From contig CP065018.1 in the NCBI GenBank assembly GCA_016700415.1, forward strand, positions 3,787,288-3,851,287: DNA of 64,000 bases, read 5' to 3'. Shown here one piece after another: positions 33,881-41,797 of the stretch (its first letter is position 1; each line of letters begins with the position of its first letter). Under the pieces are notes generated by a model. That model searched no databases, was not told where the DNA came from, and worked only from the letters and a program-made list of their open reading frames with translations. This stretch comes from Flavobacteriales bacterium. Lineage in GTDB: Bacteria > Bacteroidota > Bacteroidia > Flavobacteriales_F > PHOS-HE28. The position numbers were made by a program, and so were the translations under genes.

Positions 33881-35263
33881 ATGACCGAGACAACAACACC
33901 CTGGGCCGAACCCTACAAGATCAAAATGGTCGAGCCGCTGGCCATGACCACCCGCGAACAACGCCAAAAAGCCTTGGAGGAGGCGGGCTACAACACCTTC
34001 CTGCTGAAGTCCGAGGACGTCTACATCGACCTGCTCACCGACAGCGGCACCAGCGCCATGAGCGACCGCCAGTGGGCCGGCATGATGATGGGCGACGAGG
34101 CCTACGCCGGCAGTCGCAACTTCTACCACTTGGAGTCCGCAGTTCAGCGCTACTACGGCTACAAGCACGTGATCCCCACGCACCAAGGGCGCGGCGCGGA
34201 GAACCTCATATCGCGCATCCTCATCAAGCCCGGCGACATCGTGCCCGGCAACATGTACTTCACCACCACGCGCCTGCACCAGGAGCTTTCAGGAGGCACC
34301 TTTGCGGACATCATCGTGGACGAGGCCCACGATCCCAACAGCCTCTTTCCGTTCAAGGGCAATGTGGACCTGAACAAGCTGGAGGCTTTGATCAAGAAGC
34401 ACGGCCCGGAGAAGATCCCCTACGTCAGCATCGCCACCACGGTGAACATGGCCGGCGGCCAGCCGATCTCGCTGGCGAACATGAAAGCGGTGCGTGAGCT
34501 GACCAACAAGTACAAGATCCGCATCATCCACGACATGACGCGCGTGGCTGAGAACGCTTACATGATCAAGCTGCTGGAGGAAGGGCAAAGCCAGCGGTCC
34601 ACGGCGGAGATCGTGCTGGAACTTTGCTCGCTCACCGACGGTGCCACCATGAGCGCCAAGAAGGACGCACTGGTGAACATCGGCGGCTTCATGGCCACCA
34701 ACGAATGGGATGTCTTTGAGGAGGCGCGCAACCAAGTGGTGATCTACGAGGGCCTGCACACCTATGGCGGATTGGCCGGACGCGACATGGAGGCCATGGC
34801 GATCGGCATCTCCGAATCAGTGGACGAGGACCACATCCGGGCCCGGGTCGGTCAAGTGTTCTACCTCGGTGAAAAGCTGATCGCGGCGGGCATTCCCGTG
34901 GTGCGCCCCATCGGCACCCATGGCGTCTTCCTGGACGCGAAGGCCATCCTGCCGCACATCCCGCAAACCTCTTTCCCCGCGCAGACGTTGGCGGCCGAGC
35001 TCTATTTGGACGCGGGCGTCCGCAGCATGGAACGCGGCATCGTGAGCGCAGGGCGCGATAAGGATACCGGGGAGAACTACCTGCCCGAACTGGAAATGGT
35101 GCGCCTCACCATCCCTCGGCGTGCGTACACCCAGGCGCACATGGACGTCATCGCCGCATCGGTGATCAACGTGTACAAGCGCCGCGAGCAGATCACCGGC
35201 TTGAAGATGGTCTATGAGCCGAAGTACCTGCGCTTCTTCCAAGCCAAATTCGAGAAGCTGTGA
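33881..35263 (+). CDS. tpl: Tyrosine phenol-lyase
   Basis: This PLP enzyme splits L-tyrosine to phenol, pyruvate and ammonia. The 460-residue product is colinear with the family (LLTDSGTSAMSDRQWAGMM, IPTHQGRGAENL, PLP lysine about K261 in MSAKKDALVNIGGF). Residues that separate it from tryptophanase all read as phenol-lyase. A Thr at about 128 (FTTTR) replaces the tryptophanase Asp, Arg at about 385 (GVRSMERGIVSAGR) recognises the phenol ring, and Phe at about 452 (LRFF) replaces His. The next gene is the tryptophanase homologue. Confidence 0.9.
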   Translation: MTETTTPWAEPYKIKMVEPLAMTTREQRQKALEEAGYNTFLLKSEDVYIDLLTDSGTSAMSDRQWAGMMMGDEAYAGSRNFYHLESAVQRYYGYKHVIPTHQGRGAENLISRILIKPGDIVPGNMYFTTTRLHQELSGGTFADIIVDEAHDPNSLFPFKGNVDLNKLEALIKKHGPEKIPYVSIATTVNMAGGQPISLANMKAVRELTNKYKIRIIHDMTRVAENAYMIKLLEEGQSQRSTAEIVLELCSLTDGATMSAKKDALVNIGGFMATNEWDVFEEARNQVVIYEGLHTYGGLAGRDMEAMAIGISESVDEDHIRARVGQVFYLGEKLIAAGIPVVRPIGTHGVFLDAKAILPHIPQTSFPAQTLAAELYLDAGVRSMERGIVSAGRDKDTGENYLPELEMVRLTIPRRAYTQAHMDVIAASVINVYKRREQITGLKMVYEPKYLRFFQAKFEKL

Positions 35264-35334
35264 AAAAGAGCGTCTCAGAGTTTTACCACAAAAGGGACAC
35301 GTTGATGTCGTAGGCCGGGCGCCTCAACGGCATT

Positions 35335-35362
35335 ATCCGCGTCCATCCGTGTCCATCCGTGG
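35335..35362. repeat. Dispersed ATCCGTG repeat arm upstream of tnaA
   Basis: Three consecutive ATCCG(T/C)G units ending in CCATCCGTGG form one arm of the inverted element found at 47818-47932. It is the only feature of the 119-bp gap between the two lyase genes. Confidence 0.6.
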
Positions 35363-35382
35363 TTCGTTCTAAAATCGACAAC

Positions 35383-36759
35383 ATGCAACACAAGACCATC
35401 ATCGAGCCCTTCCGCATCAAGAGCGTGGAGCCCATCAGCGTGGGCACCGAAGCGGAGCGCACGCAATACCTGAAGGACGCCCACTACAATCCGTTCCTGC
35501 TGCGATCGGACAATGTGGTGATCGACTTCATGACCGATAGCGGCACCAGCGCCATGAGCGCCCGGCAATGGGCGGGCATGATGGAGGGCGATGAGGCCTA
35601 TGCCGGTTCGCGGAGCTGGGAGCGCATGGAGCGGGAAGTGCGGGACCTCACCGGCATGGCGTACATCCTCCCCACGCACCAAGGCCGCGCCGCGGAACGC
35701 ATCATCTATGGCCACTTGGGCGGCCCGGGCAAGGTCTTCATCAGCAACACGCACTTCGATACCACACGCGCCAACATCGAGTTCAGCGGCGCCACCGCCA
35801 TCGACATCCCCATCGCCGAAGGGAAGGACACGGCCTTGGAGCATCCGTTCAAGGGCAACATGGACGTGGGCGAGCTGGACCGCTTGCTGAAGGAGCACAA
35901 GGGCCATGTGGGCGCGGTGATCCTCACGGTGACCAACAACAGCGGAGGCGGCCAGCCGGTGAGCATGGCCAATGCGGAGAGCATCGCCGCGATCTGCAAG
36001 CGGCACGGTGTGCTCTACTTGCTGGATTGCTGCCGCATCGCGGAGAACAGCTGGTTCATCAAGCACCGGGAGGAAGGCATGGAAGGCTTGACCTATCGCC
36101 AGATCGCGCAACGCATGTTCGCCCTGACCGATGGCGCCGTGATGAGCGCCAAGAAGGACGCGCTGGTGAACATGGGCGGCTTTCTGGCCTTGAAGGACGA
36201 GGTCTTGGCCGAGGCCTGCATCAACCTCTTGATCATCACGGAGGGCTTTGCGACCTATGGCGGATTGTCCGGCCGCGACATGGAGGCGATCGCGATCGGC
36301 CTGCAGGAGATCTTCGATCCGCACTATCTGGACTACCGGATCAAGAGCACCCTTTTCCTCGGGAAGAAGATGCACGAGCTGGGCGTTCCGCTGATGATGC
36401 CCATCGGTGGGCACGCGGTGTACGTGGACGCGAAGAAGCTGTATCCCCACATCCCGCCGCATGAATATCCCGGGCAGGCCCTGGTGGGCGAACTGTACAA
36501 GCTGGGCGGCATCCGCACGGTGGAGATCGGCTCCGTGATGTTCGGCACCTACAACGCCGACGGCACGCTGAATCCCGCGCCCATGGAGCTGGTGCGCTTA
36601 GCCATTCCGCGCCGGGTGTACACGCAGAGCCACATCGAATACGTGGTGGAGACCTTCGAGGAGATCATGAAGCAGCGCGACCGGGTACGCGGGTTGAAGA
36701 TCACCAAGGAGCCGCGTTTCCTGCGCCACTTCACCGCGCACTTCGAGCCATTGACATGA
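35383..36759 (+). CDS. tnaA: Tryptophanase
   Basis: Tryptophanase converts L-tryptophan to indole, pyruvate and ammonia with PLP. The 458-residue product keeps the family frame (IPTHQGRAAE-like LPTHQGRAAERI, PLP lysine about K258 in MSAKKDALVNMGGF). It carries tryptophanase-type residues where the neighbour has phenol-lyase ones: Asp at about 126 (HFDTTR), Ile at about 382 (RTVEIGSV) and His at about 449 (LRHFTAHF). The pair may come from an old duplication. The ATG at 35383 fits the family; the queD start overlaps its stop by ATGA. Confidence 0.9.
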   Translation: MQHKTIIEPFRIKSVEPISVGTEAERTQYLKDAHYNPFLLRSDNVVIDFMTDSGTSAMSARQWAGMMEGDEAYAGSRSWERMEREVRDLTGMAYILPTHQGRAAERIIYGHLGGPGKVFISNTHFDTTRANIEFSGATAIDIPIAEGKDTALEHPFKGNMDVGELDRLLKEHKGHVGAVILTVTNNSGGGQPVSMANAESIAAICKRHGVLYLLDCCRIAENSWFIKHREEGMEGLTYRQIAQRMFALTDGAVMSAKKDALVNMGGFLALKDEVLAEACINLLIITEGFATYGGLSGRDMEAIAIGLQEIFDPHYLDYRIKSTLFLGKKMHELGVPLMMPIGGHAVYVDAKKLYPHIPPHEYPGQALVGELYKLGGIRTVEIGSVMFGTYNADGTLNPAPMELVRLAIPRRVYTQSHIEYVVETFEEIMKQRDRVRGLKITKEPRFLRHFTAHFEPLT

Positions 36760-37211
36760 GCAACGGACCGATGGACCGGCCGGTGCGTGTCACCAAGCGC
36801 TTCACCTTCGAGATGGCCCATGCGCTGCGGTGCCACGATGGCCTCTGCGCCCAGATCCATGGGCACTCGTACGTGTTGGACGTTACGTTGATCGGGAAGC
36901 CGCGCAATGAGCCGGAACACCCGAAGGACGGCATGGTGATCGACTTCGCCGAGCTGAAGAAGCTGGTGAATAAGGCCGTGGTGGAGCATTACGACCATGC
37001 ACTGGTGCTGCACGAGAAGGACCGCGACCAGGCCTCCTCCGGCCACGAACTCTTCGGCCGGACGCGCTTCACGCCATGGCAGCCCAGTTGCGAGAATGTG
37101 CTGCTGGACATCGTGGAGCGCTTGCAGAAGGCACTGCCGGAGAAGGACGCGCTGTACGCCGTCCGCCTTCAGGAAACGGCCACGAGCTGGGCGGAGTGGG
37201 GGCGGGGTTGA
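36756..37211 (+). CDS. queD: 6-carboxy-tetrahydropterin synthase (QueD family)
   Basis: The 151-residue product is a 6-pyruvoyl-tetrahydropterin-synthase-fold enzyme. Zinc ligands H22, H35 and H37 (FEMAHAL, IHGHSY), the catalytic Cys31 (LCAQIHGH) and the conserved MVIDFAELKKLV and DHALVLH blocks are all present. QueD acts early in queuosine synthesis; an eukaryotic-like biopterin role is less likely. Overlap with tnaA suggests co-transcription, though the two pathways are not obviously linked. Confidence 0.9.
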   Translation: MSNGPMDRPVRVTKRFTFEMAHALRCHDGLCAQIHGHSYVLDVTLIGKPRNEPEHPKDGMVIDFAELKKLVNKAVVEHYDHALVLHEKDRDQASSGHELFGRTRFTPWQPSCENVLLDIVERLQKALPEKDALYAVRLQETATSWAEWGRG

Positions 37212-37216
37212 TCAGA

Positions 37217-37603
37217 TCAAGCCTTCACGAGCGGCACATCGTATTGCGCGAAGTGCGGGTCGGCCGTGAGCAGTTGCATGCCTTCGGCCTTGGCTTGGGC
37301 GATCAACATTCGGTCGAACGGGTCGCGGTGGTGTAAGGGAAGCTTGGATAGTTCGAGTATATGTGGCATTGTAACGGGCCGGGGAACGAACCCTCCGTTG
37401 GTGAATGACTTGAAGAAATCCTCGATCGGGCTATGGAGTTCCAGCTTCCCGAGCGCATGCTTGATCCCGATCTCCCACAATGATGCAATGCTCACGAGAC
37501 ATTCATGCTTTGGGTTCTCGATGATCGCTCTAGTGGCAGGGGTGCATTCCCGTTGACCCAGAACGAACCAGAGGAAGACATGGGTGTCCAGCAACACCTT
37601 CAT
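37217..37603 (-). CDS. PIN-domain (VapC-like) toxin
   Basis: The 128-residue PIN-domain protein has the acidic active-site residues D6 (LLDTHVFLW), E44 (SLWEIGIK), D94/D97 (HHRDPFDRML) and D115 (LLTADPHF). It is expected to be a Mg-dependent RNase kept in check by the DUF2281 partner, whose stop overlaps its start by 4 bp (ATGA). A 3' fragment of a second copy lies at 37851-37907. Confidence 0.88.
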   Translation of the reverse strand: MKVLLDTHVFLWFVLGQRECTPATRAIIENPKHECLVSIASLWEIGIKHALGKLELHSPIEDFFKSFTNGGFVPRPVTMPHILELSKLPLHHRDPFDRMLIAQAKAEGMQLLTADPHFAQYDVPLVKA

Positions 37604-37833
37604 TCCATGTATTCTTTGAAGTCATCAAGCGGGTCATCGAAGTCCTTGGAAATGGTGGCCATGCCTTTGGCGATGCCGAATACACGCGGCTTCTTTGCGT
37701 CGTTATCCTGTGGAACCCCTGCCTGCTTCTTTTGCTCCCATTGTTCCATGAGTGAAGCAATGAAGTCAAGCACCTTCTTCCTCACCTCCTCCGGAAGTGA
37801 GTCGAGCTGGATGTATGGGTCGTGCGTGGCCAT
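37600..37833 (-). CDS. DUF2281-family antitoxin
   Basis: The 77-residue product (HDPYIQLDSLPEEVRKKVLDF at the start, DPLDDFKEYME at the end) is the usual partner of this PIN toxin type. It is about 60-65% identical by eye to the orphan at 40009-40233, including promoter and start context. A perfect TATCTTTG element lies 4 nt upstream of the ATG. Confidence 0.85.
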   Translation of the reverse strand: MATHDPYIQLDSLPEEVRKKVLDFIASLMEQWEQKKQAGVPQDNDAKKPRVFGIAKGMATISKDFDDPLDDFKEYME

Positions 37834-37837
37834 ATTT

Positions 37838-37845
37838 CAAAGATA
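37838..37845 (-). promoter_or_regulatory. Perfect -7 element before antitoxin copy 1
   Basis: TATCTTTG on the minus strand, then AAAT, then ATG. The same 15 bases occur before antitoxin copy 2. Confidence 0.5.
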
Positions 37846-37850
37846 GGCGA

Positions 37851-37907
37851 TCAGGACTTCACGAGCGGCACGTTGTAATGAGCGACATTTGGGTCGACGG
37901 CCTTACC
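37851..37907 (-). pseudogene. 3' remnant of a second PIN toxin gene
   Basis: The last 18 codons plus stop read VDPNVAHYNVPLVKS, against ADPHFAQYDVPLVKA in the intact toxin. Nothing else of the toxin is present upstream. It lies between the intact pair and the AT-rich segment and appears to be the far end of the toxin that once followed the orphan antitoxin at 40009. Confidence 0.7.
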
Positions 37908-38145
37908 GGCGCTCGGCGTAGTGCATGCCGCTCCGAAGTAACGCTGTGCTGCAGTCTGAAGACTGCCTATGGCTCCTGTGCATCTGTCCACTCCGGGGAG
38001 CAGGCCCACCAGTGACCCCTGCCGTTCATTCAGGAACCCATATTCCGGTTGGCAGGGAACACTGGCGGGAGCGGGGGGAAAATGATTGGTAAATGATTTA
38101 CCACTAAATGCCAATGTGCTCCGTTCATATTATTTTTTTAAAAAA

Positions 38146-38847
38146 TTAAACATTTACTCCAAAAAGGTAACCAACTAACGCAGAAAGTACCATTGCAATT
38201 GTTCCCCAAATTGTAATGCGTAAGATAGCTTTTTTTATACTTGACCCACCTGTTTTTGCAGCTGTTGTTCCAAGTATTATTAAGAATATAGTAGTAAAGC
38301 CATACAACCAATATTCCATTCCTTTTACTGGTGCAAATAGAATTACTAAAAGTGGTAAAACACCACCAACAGTAAATGCAGCACCTGATGCTATTGCAGC
38401 TTGAATTGGATTAGCTTGACTTATTTCATTGATGCCTAATTCATCTCTAATGTGAGTTCCTAATGCATCTTCTTCTGTCAATTCAATTGCTACTTGCATT
38501 GCGGTTACTTTTTTAAGTCCACGCTTCTCATAGATTTGAGCCAAAATATTTAGTTCTTCTTTTGGCATTTCTTTGAGTTCTTTTATTTCTCTTTCGATGT
38601 CTGCTTTTTCTGTATCTGTTTGCGAACTTACAGAAACATACTCGCCTGCTGCCATTGATAAAGCACCTGCTACAAGTCCAGCGACTGTTGCTAACAATAT
38701 TGGTTCTCTTGTCGAACTTGCTGCTGCAACACCAATAGCAAGACTTGAAATAGAAATAATTCCGTCATTTGCCCCCAAAACGGCTGCTCTTAACCAGTTA
38801 CTTCGGTGTATGTAATGATTGTCTAAATAGTTGTCGATTGTTATCAT
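38146..38847 (-). CDS. VIT1/CCC1-family iron/manganese transporter
   Basis: The 233-residue product has five predicted membrane helices. It carries family motifs RAAVLGANDGIISISSLAIGV near the N-terminus and GALSMAAGEYVSVSSQTD in helix 2, followed by the acidic cytosolic metal-binding helices (EREIKELKEMPKEEL, TEEDALGTHIRDELG). VIT proteins move Fe(II)/Mn(II) out of the cytosol. Codon use is strongly AT-rich, unlike the flanking genes. It follows an attC-like palindrome on the minus strand, consistent with a captured gene cassette. Confidence 0.88.
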   Translation of the reverse strand: MITIDNYLDNHYIHRSNWLRAAVLGANDGIISISSLAIGVAAASSTREPILLATVAGLVAGALSMAAGEYVSVSSQTDTEKADIEREIKELKEMPKEELNILAQIYEKRGLKKVTAMQVAIELTEEDALGTHIRDELGINEISQANPIQAAIASGAAFTVGGVLPLLVILFAPVKGMEYWLYGFTTIFLIILGTTAAKTGGSSIKKAILRITIWGTIAMVLSALVGYLFGVNV

Positions 38848-38880
38848 TGTCTTGTTGTTGTCGGGTTGCTTTAAAATTAC

Positions 38881-39012
38881 GCCTAACGGTTTGCAGCTAC
38901 CCGAAGGGCGGGATTTTTACCAATAAACCTCATTCGGAGCACTGAACTTTCGGCTACCACAAATGTGTCTGTGGAGCACGAAACCCCGCCTTTTGGGTAG
39001 GTGCTGTTAGCA
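38881..39012 (-). repeat. attC-like recombination site between beta-lactamase and VIT genes
   Basis: The 132-bp imperfect palindrome is bounded by TGCTAAC and GTTAGGC (minus strand), the second a perfect match to the integron core GTTRRRY. Twenty-base arms at 38897-38916 and 38981-39000 pair at 17 of 20 positions. It follows the beta-lactamase stop by 10 bp and ends about 34 bp before the VIT start, the layout of an integron cassette. No integrase gene is in the window. Confidence 0.6.
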
Positions 39013-39022
39013 GCAGCAATTC

Positions 39023-39838
39023 TCATTTGTCAGTCAGTTTAAGGTCGTCAAGTATTAAATAAACAATGTCAATTCGTGCATTTGCAAAGTCCTTGTTGTT
39101 TAAGTCAGCCGATTGAATGCAATTAGCAAAATAATAAACTTTGTTTTCAGTCTCCAAATAGCCAACATACCAACCAACATCTTTGTTGTCTTGTCCGCCC
39201 CAACCAGTTTTTGCTCTTACTACATAGTCCAACGTGTCCTTTGCAATCATTATGTTTTTTACAATGTCAACTGAACGCTGTGAAAAAGGAAGTTGGTTGT
39301 CGTGAAGTCGCTTTAAAAAGTCAATTTGTTGTTTGGGTGAAATACGAAGTCCGCCAGTCAGCCAAAACTTGTCAATGCCGCCTGATGTGTCTGCGTTGCC
39401 ATAGTTTGCTTTGTCAAGCCAGTATTTCATTTGCTGTCCGCCTACTCGTCTGGCAAGTTCTTGATAATACCAAACAGTCGAATTTTTGAAAGCTGTTTTT
39501 AAGTCGTGGTCGGTGTTCCAGTTTGGATTTTGTCTGGTTACGCTGTCCCACGGAATTACAAAATTCTCGTCTTTAATTACTCCCGTCTCAAGTCCGATAA
39601 GAGAGTTACAAATTTTAAAAGTCGAAGCAGGTGAAAAAGTTTGCTCGAACTGGTTTTGGTTGTAAAAAATATAATTGTCGGTTTGAGGGTCATAAAGCAC
39701 GAAAGAACCGTTAACATTAAACTGGTCGTAATACTTTTTAAAATCGTTACGAATTTCAGTCGTCTGTTTTTGCTTACAGGCTGTCAGTCCAATAACAGCT
39801 AAAGTCAATATTAATATGGTCTGTTTCATTGTCGTCAT
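39023..39838 (-). CDS. Class D (OXA-type) beta-lactamase, lipoprotein
   Basis: The 271-residue product has a lipoprotein signal (VIGLTACKQ) and every class D motif: S72-T73-F74-K75 (PASTFKICNSL, nucleophile Ser and carboxylated Lys), S120-x-V122 (STVWYYQELAR), Y146-G147-N148, W159 (KFWLTGGLRIS) and K210-T211-G212 (RAKTGWGG). It should hydrolyse penicillin-type beta-lactams from the periplasmic side. Codons are AT-rich, unlike the host. The ATG is about 15 bp from an integron-like GTTAGCA core, and a second attC-like site follows, so it looks like a mobile cassette. Confidence 0.92.
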   Translation of the reverse strand: MTTMKQTILILTLAVIGLTACKQKQTTEIRNDFKKYYDQFNVNGSFVLYDPQTDNYIFYNQNQFEQTFSPASTFKICNSLIGLETGVIKDENFVIPWDSVTRQNPNWNTDHDLKTAFKNSTVWYYQELARRVGGQQMKYWLDKANYGNADTSGGIDKFWLTGGLRISPKQQIDFLKRLHDNQLPFSQRSVDIVKNIMIAKDTLDYVVRAKTGWGGQDNKDVGWYVGYLETENKVYYFANCIQSADLNNKDFANARIDIVYLILDDLKLTDK

Positions 39839-39846
39839 ATTGTTGC

Positions 39847-39996
39847 TGCTAACTAGTCGGTTGACGCTATATGTGGTTTATTTCCGGACTTGGTTTGTGC
39901 TTGGAGTTGGGTTTATCGCACTATTTGGGCATGTAAAGCCCAATAGGCTTTCGGTCTCCGAAGGTCGTCCAATGTAGCGCAGCTTTGCTGTTACCC
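39847..39996 (-). repeat. attC-like site upstream of the beta-lactamase
   Basis: A 150-bp imperfect palindrome runs from GGGTAAC to GTTAGCA on the minus strand, with inner arms around TGACGCTATA and TGTAGCGCAG. The GTTAGCAGC end is shared with the site after the beta-lactamase in the opposite orientation, so the gene is bracketed by GCTGCTAAC copies. The GTTAGCA core departs from GTTRRRY at two bases, so the call is tentative. Confidence 0.5.
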
Positions 39997-40008
39997 GATG
40001 TGAGCGTT

Positions 40009-40233
40009 TCATTCCATGTACTCCTTGAAGTCATCCAGGGGCTCGTCGAAATCATCTGGAATAGTTGCCATTCCTTTGGCCAACCCGGCGATCAGCTTTT
40101 TCTTTGGCGACACTTCTTGTGCTGGGTTATTCCGCTCCCATTCCACCATCAGTTCCGTGATGAACGCAAGCACCTTCTTCCTCACCTCCTCCGGGAGTGA
40201 GTCGAGCTGGATGTATGGGTCGTGGGCGGCCAT
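40009..40233 (-). CDS. Orphan DUF2281 antitoxin (copy 2)
   Basis: The 74-residue product (HDPYIQLDSLPEEVRKKVLAF, then DEPLDDFKEYME) is a paralog of the antitoxin at 37600. Its toxin partner is missing: only the overlapping ATGAA of a toxin start remains before sequence turns into the attC-like site. A lone antitoxin could still protect against the intact PIN toxin nearby. TATCTTTG lies 4 nt upstream. Confidence 0.8.
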   Translation of the reverse strand: MAAHDPYIQLDSLPEEVRKKVLAFITELMVEWERNNPAQEVSPKKKLIAGLAKGMATIPDDFDEPLDDFKEYME

Positions 40234-40237
40234 ATTT

Positions 40238-40245
40238 CAAAGATA
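40238..40245 (-). promoter_or_regulatory. Perfect -7 element before antitoxin copy 2
   Basis: TATCTTTG, AAAT, ATG on the minus strand, identical to copy 1 at 37838-37845. Confidence 0.5.
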
Positions 40246-40288
40246 GGCCGATCAGCTCCAAGGCTGCTTGGAGCGTGGACTTACAACC

Positions 40289-40678
40289 TCACACCCTTTC
40301 CACCACGCGCTTCAAGGCATCGCGCACTTGTGTCGCGAGGGGCTCTATGGCCGGATTGTCCACGGCGCTCATGGCGGCCGCGGGGTCGATGGCCGCCACT
40401 TGATGCTTTCCGTCGGGCAGTTGCCGGAGGATGACATTGCACGGTAGCATGGTGCTGATGAGCGGCTCCAAGGTGACCACCTGGTCCGCGAACACCGGAT
40501 TGCAGGCGCCCAGGATCAGGTGCGGCAAATGGTCCTTGTTCAGCTTTTTCTTCAATGTGGCCTGCAGGTCGATCTCCGTGAGCACACCGAAGCCTTCGGT
40601 CTTCAGCGCTTCCACGGTGCGTTCCTTCAAGGTGGCCATGTCGGTGTTGGCGATGGTACGGGTGATGGCGTAGTTCAT
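40289..40678 (-). CDS. DUF302 family protein
   Basis: The product of about 129 residues begins MNYAITRTIANTDMATLKER and contains TEGFGVLTEIDLQATLKKKL and LILGACNPVFADQVV, the usual DUF302 blocks. A conserved Cys lies in GACNP and another in MLPCNVILR. The family is small and soluble with no settled function, often near electron-transport or stress genes. Here it heads the end of the nitrate-type cluster, downstream of moaA. Confidence 0.85.
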   Translation of the reverse strand: MNYAITRTIANTDMATLKERTVEALKTEGFGVLTEIDLQATLKKKLNKDHLPHLILGACNPVFADQVVTLEPLISTMLPCNVILRQLPDGKHQVAAIDPAAAMSAVDNPAIEPLATQVRDALKRVVERV

Positions 40679-40782
40679 GGTGATGTGGGTTGATCCCATA
40701 CGGGGATGTGCAGGTGGTACAAAGGTCCGCCGGATACAGCGGACGGTATGTGATGAAGGTCACGGTTGCGAGGGATCCCGCT

Positions 40783-41790
40783 TCAGCCGCCGATGGCCTG
40801 CATGGCCCGGTTCCCGGTATGGTTCCCCGGATCGCTGAACTCCTCCAAGGATTCCATACCGCCGCGTGCCTTCTTCTTATGAAGGACGTTGCTGCGGATC
40901 AGCTCGGTGATGTCCTCTCCCTTGCGGTAGGCGCTCAACAGGTCGCTTTCCGTGCCGGAGAAGAGGCAGTTTTTCATGCGGCCGTCGGCGGTAAGGCGCA
41001 GCCGGTTGCACGAATCGCAGAACGGGTTGGTCACCGTGCTGATGACCGCGAACGATCCCTGGTGCCCTTTGATCCGGTAGTGTTTGGCCGTGTCGTGGGG
41101 GCCGTCGATCATCCGTTCGATGTTGTCCGCTCCGAACCGGGTCCCCACCGTGTCAAGGACCTCCTGCAAGGAGACGCCCTTGCTCCAGTCCCACTTGTTC
41201 CCGTCAAAGGGCATGAACTCGATGAAACGGACCCGGACGCCCTCGTCGGCGGTCCATTGCACAAAGTCGCCGATCTCGTCGTCGTTCGTGCCGCGGATCA
41301 ATACCGTGTTCACCTTCACGTCGAAGCCCCTGTCCATCAGCAGGCGGATGTTGCCAATCACCTCCTTGTAATGGTCGCGCCGCGTGATCCGCTGCATGCG
41401 TTCCGGCCTCAAGGTGTCCAAGCTCACGTTGACATTGCGGACCCCGTATCGTTCGAACACGTCGATGAAGCGGTCCACCAGTACGCCGTTGGTGGTGATG
41501 GCGAGCTCTATGGGCAGCTTGGACAGGCCCTCGATGATCTCCGCCGCATCGTTCCGCACCAGCGGCTCGCCACCGGTCAGGCGGATCTTGCGCACGCCCA
41601 TGGAAACGAAGGTGCCTGCGATGGCAAGCAGTTCCTCCTGCCGCATGAACTCCTCCCGGGGCCGAAGTGCGATACCCTCCTCGGGCATGCAATAGAAGCA
41701 CCGCATGTTGCAGCGCTCCGTAAGGGAGATGCGCAGGTAGTCGTGCCTTCTTCCGAAAGTATCTGTCAACAGGGTGCTGCGGTCGGTCAT
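40783..41790 (-). CDS. moaA: GTP 3',8-cyclase (radical SAM)
   Basis: MoaA starts molybdenum cofactor synthesis by cyclising GTP with MoaC. The 335-residue product has the radical-SAM cysteines C27, C31, C34 (CNMRCFYC), the GGEPL motif (RLTGGEPLVR), the second Fe-S cluster cysteines (FCDSCNRLRL and NCLF) and a C-terminal Gly-Gly (MQAIGG) needed for activity. Molybdenum cofactor would serve nitrate reductase or the xanthine-dehydrogenase-type enzyme at the right edge. It lies 7 bp from the hemerythrin gene. Confidence 0.95.
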   Translation of the reverse strand: MTDRSTLLTDTFGRRHDYLRISLTERCNMRCFYCMPEEGIALRPREEFMRQEELLAIAGTFVSMGVRKIRLTGGEPLVRNDAAEIIEGLSKLPIELAITTNGVLVDRFIDVFERYGVRNVNVSLDTLRPERMQRITRRDHYKEVIGNIRLLMDRGFDVKVNTVLIRGTNDDEIGDFVQWTADEGVRVRFIEFMPFDGNKWDWSKGVSLQEVLDTVGTRFGADNIERMIDGPHDTAKHYRIKGHQGSFAVISTVTNPFCDSCNRLRLTADGRMKNCLFSGTESDLLSAYRKGEDITELIRSNVLHKKKARGGMESLEEFSDPGNHTGNRAMQAIGG

Positions 41791-41797
41791 CGCCCGG

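Noticed and set aside
37600..40233. Classic transposon explanation for the AT-rich segment
   Set aside because: No transposase, no terminal inverted repeats at the ends and no clear target duplication were found; the attC-like sites fit better.
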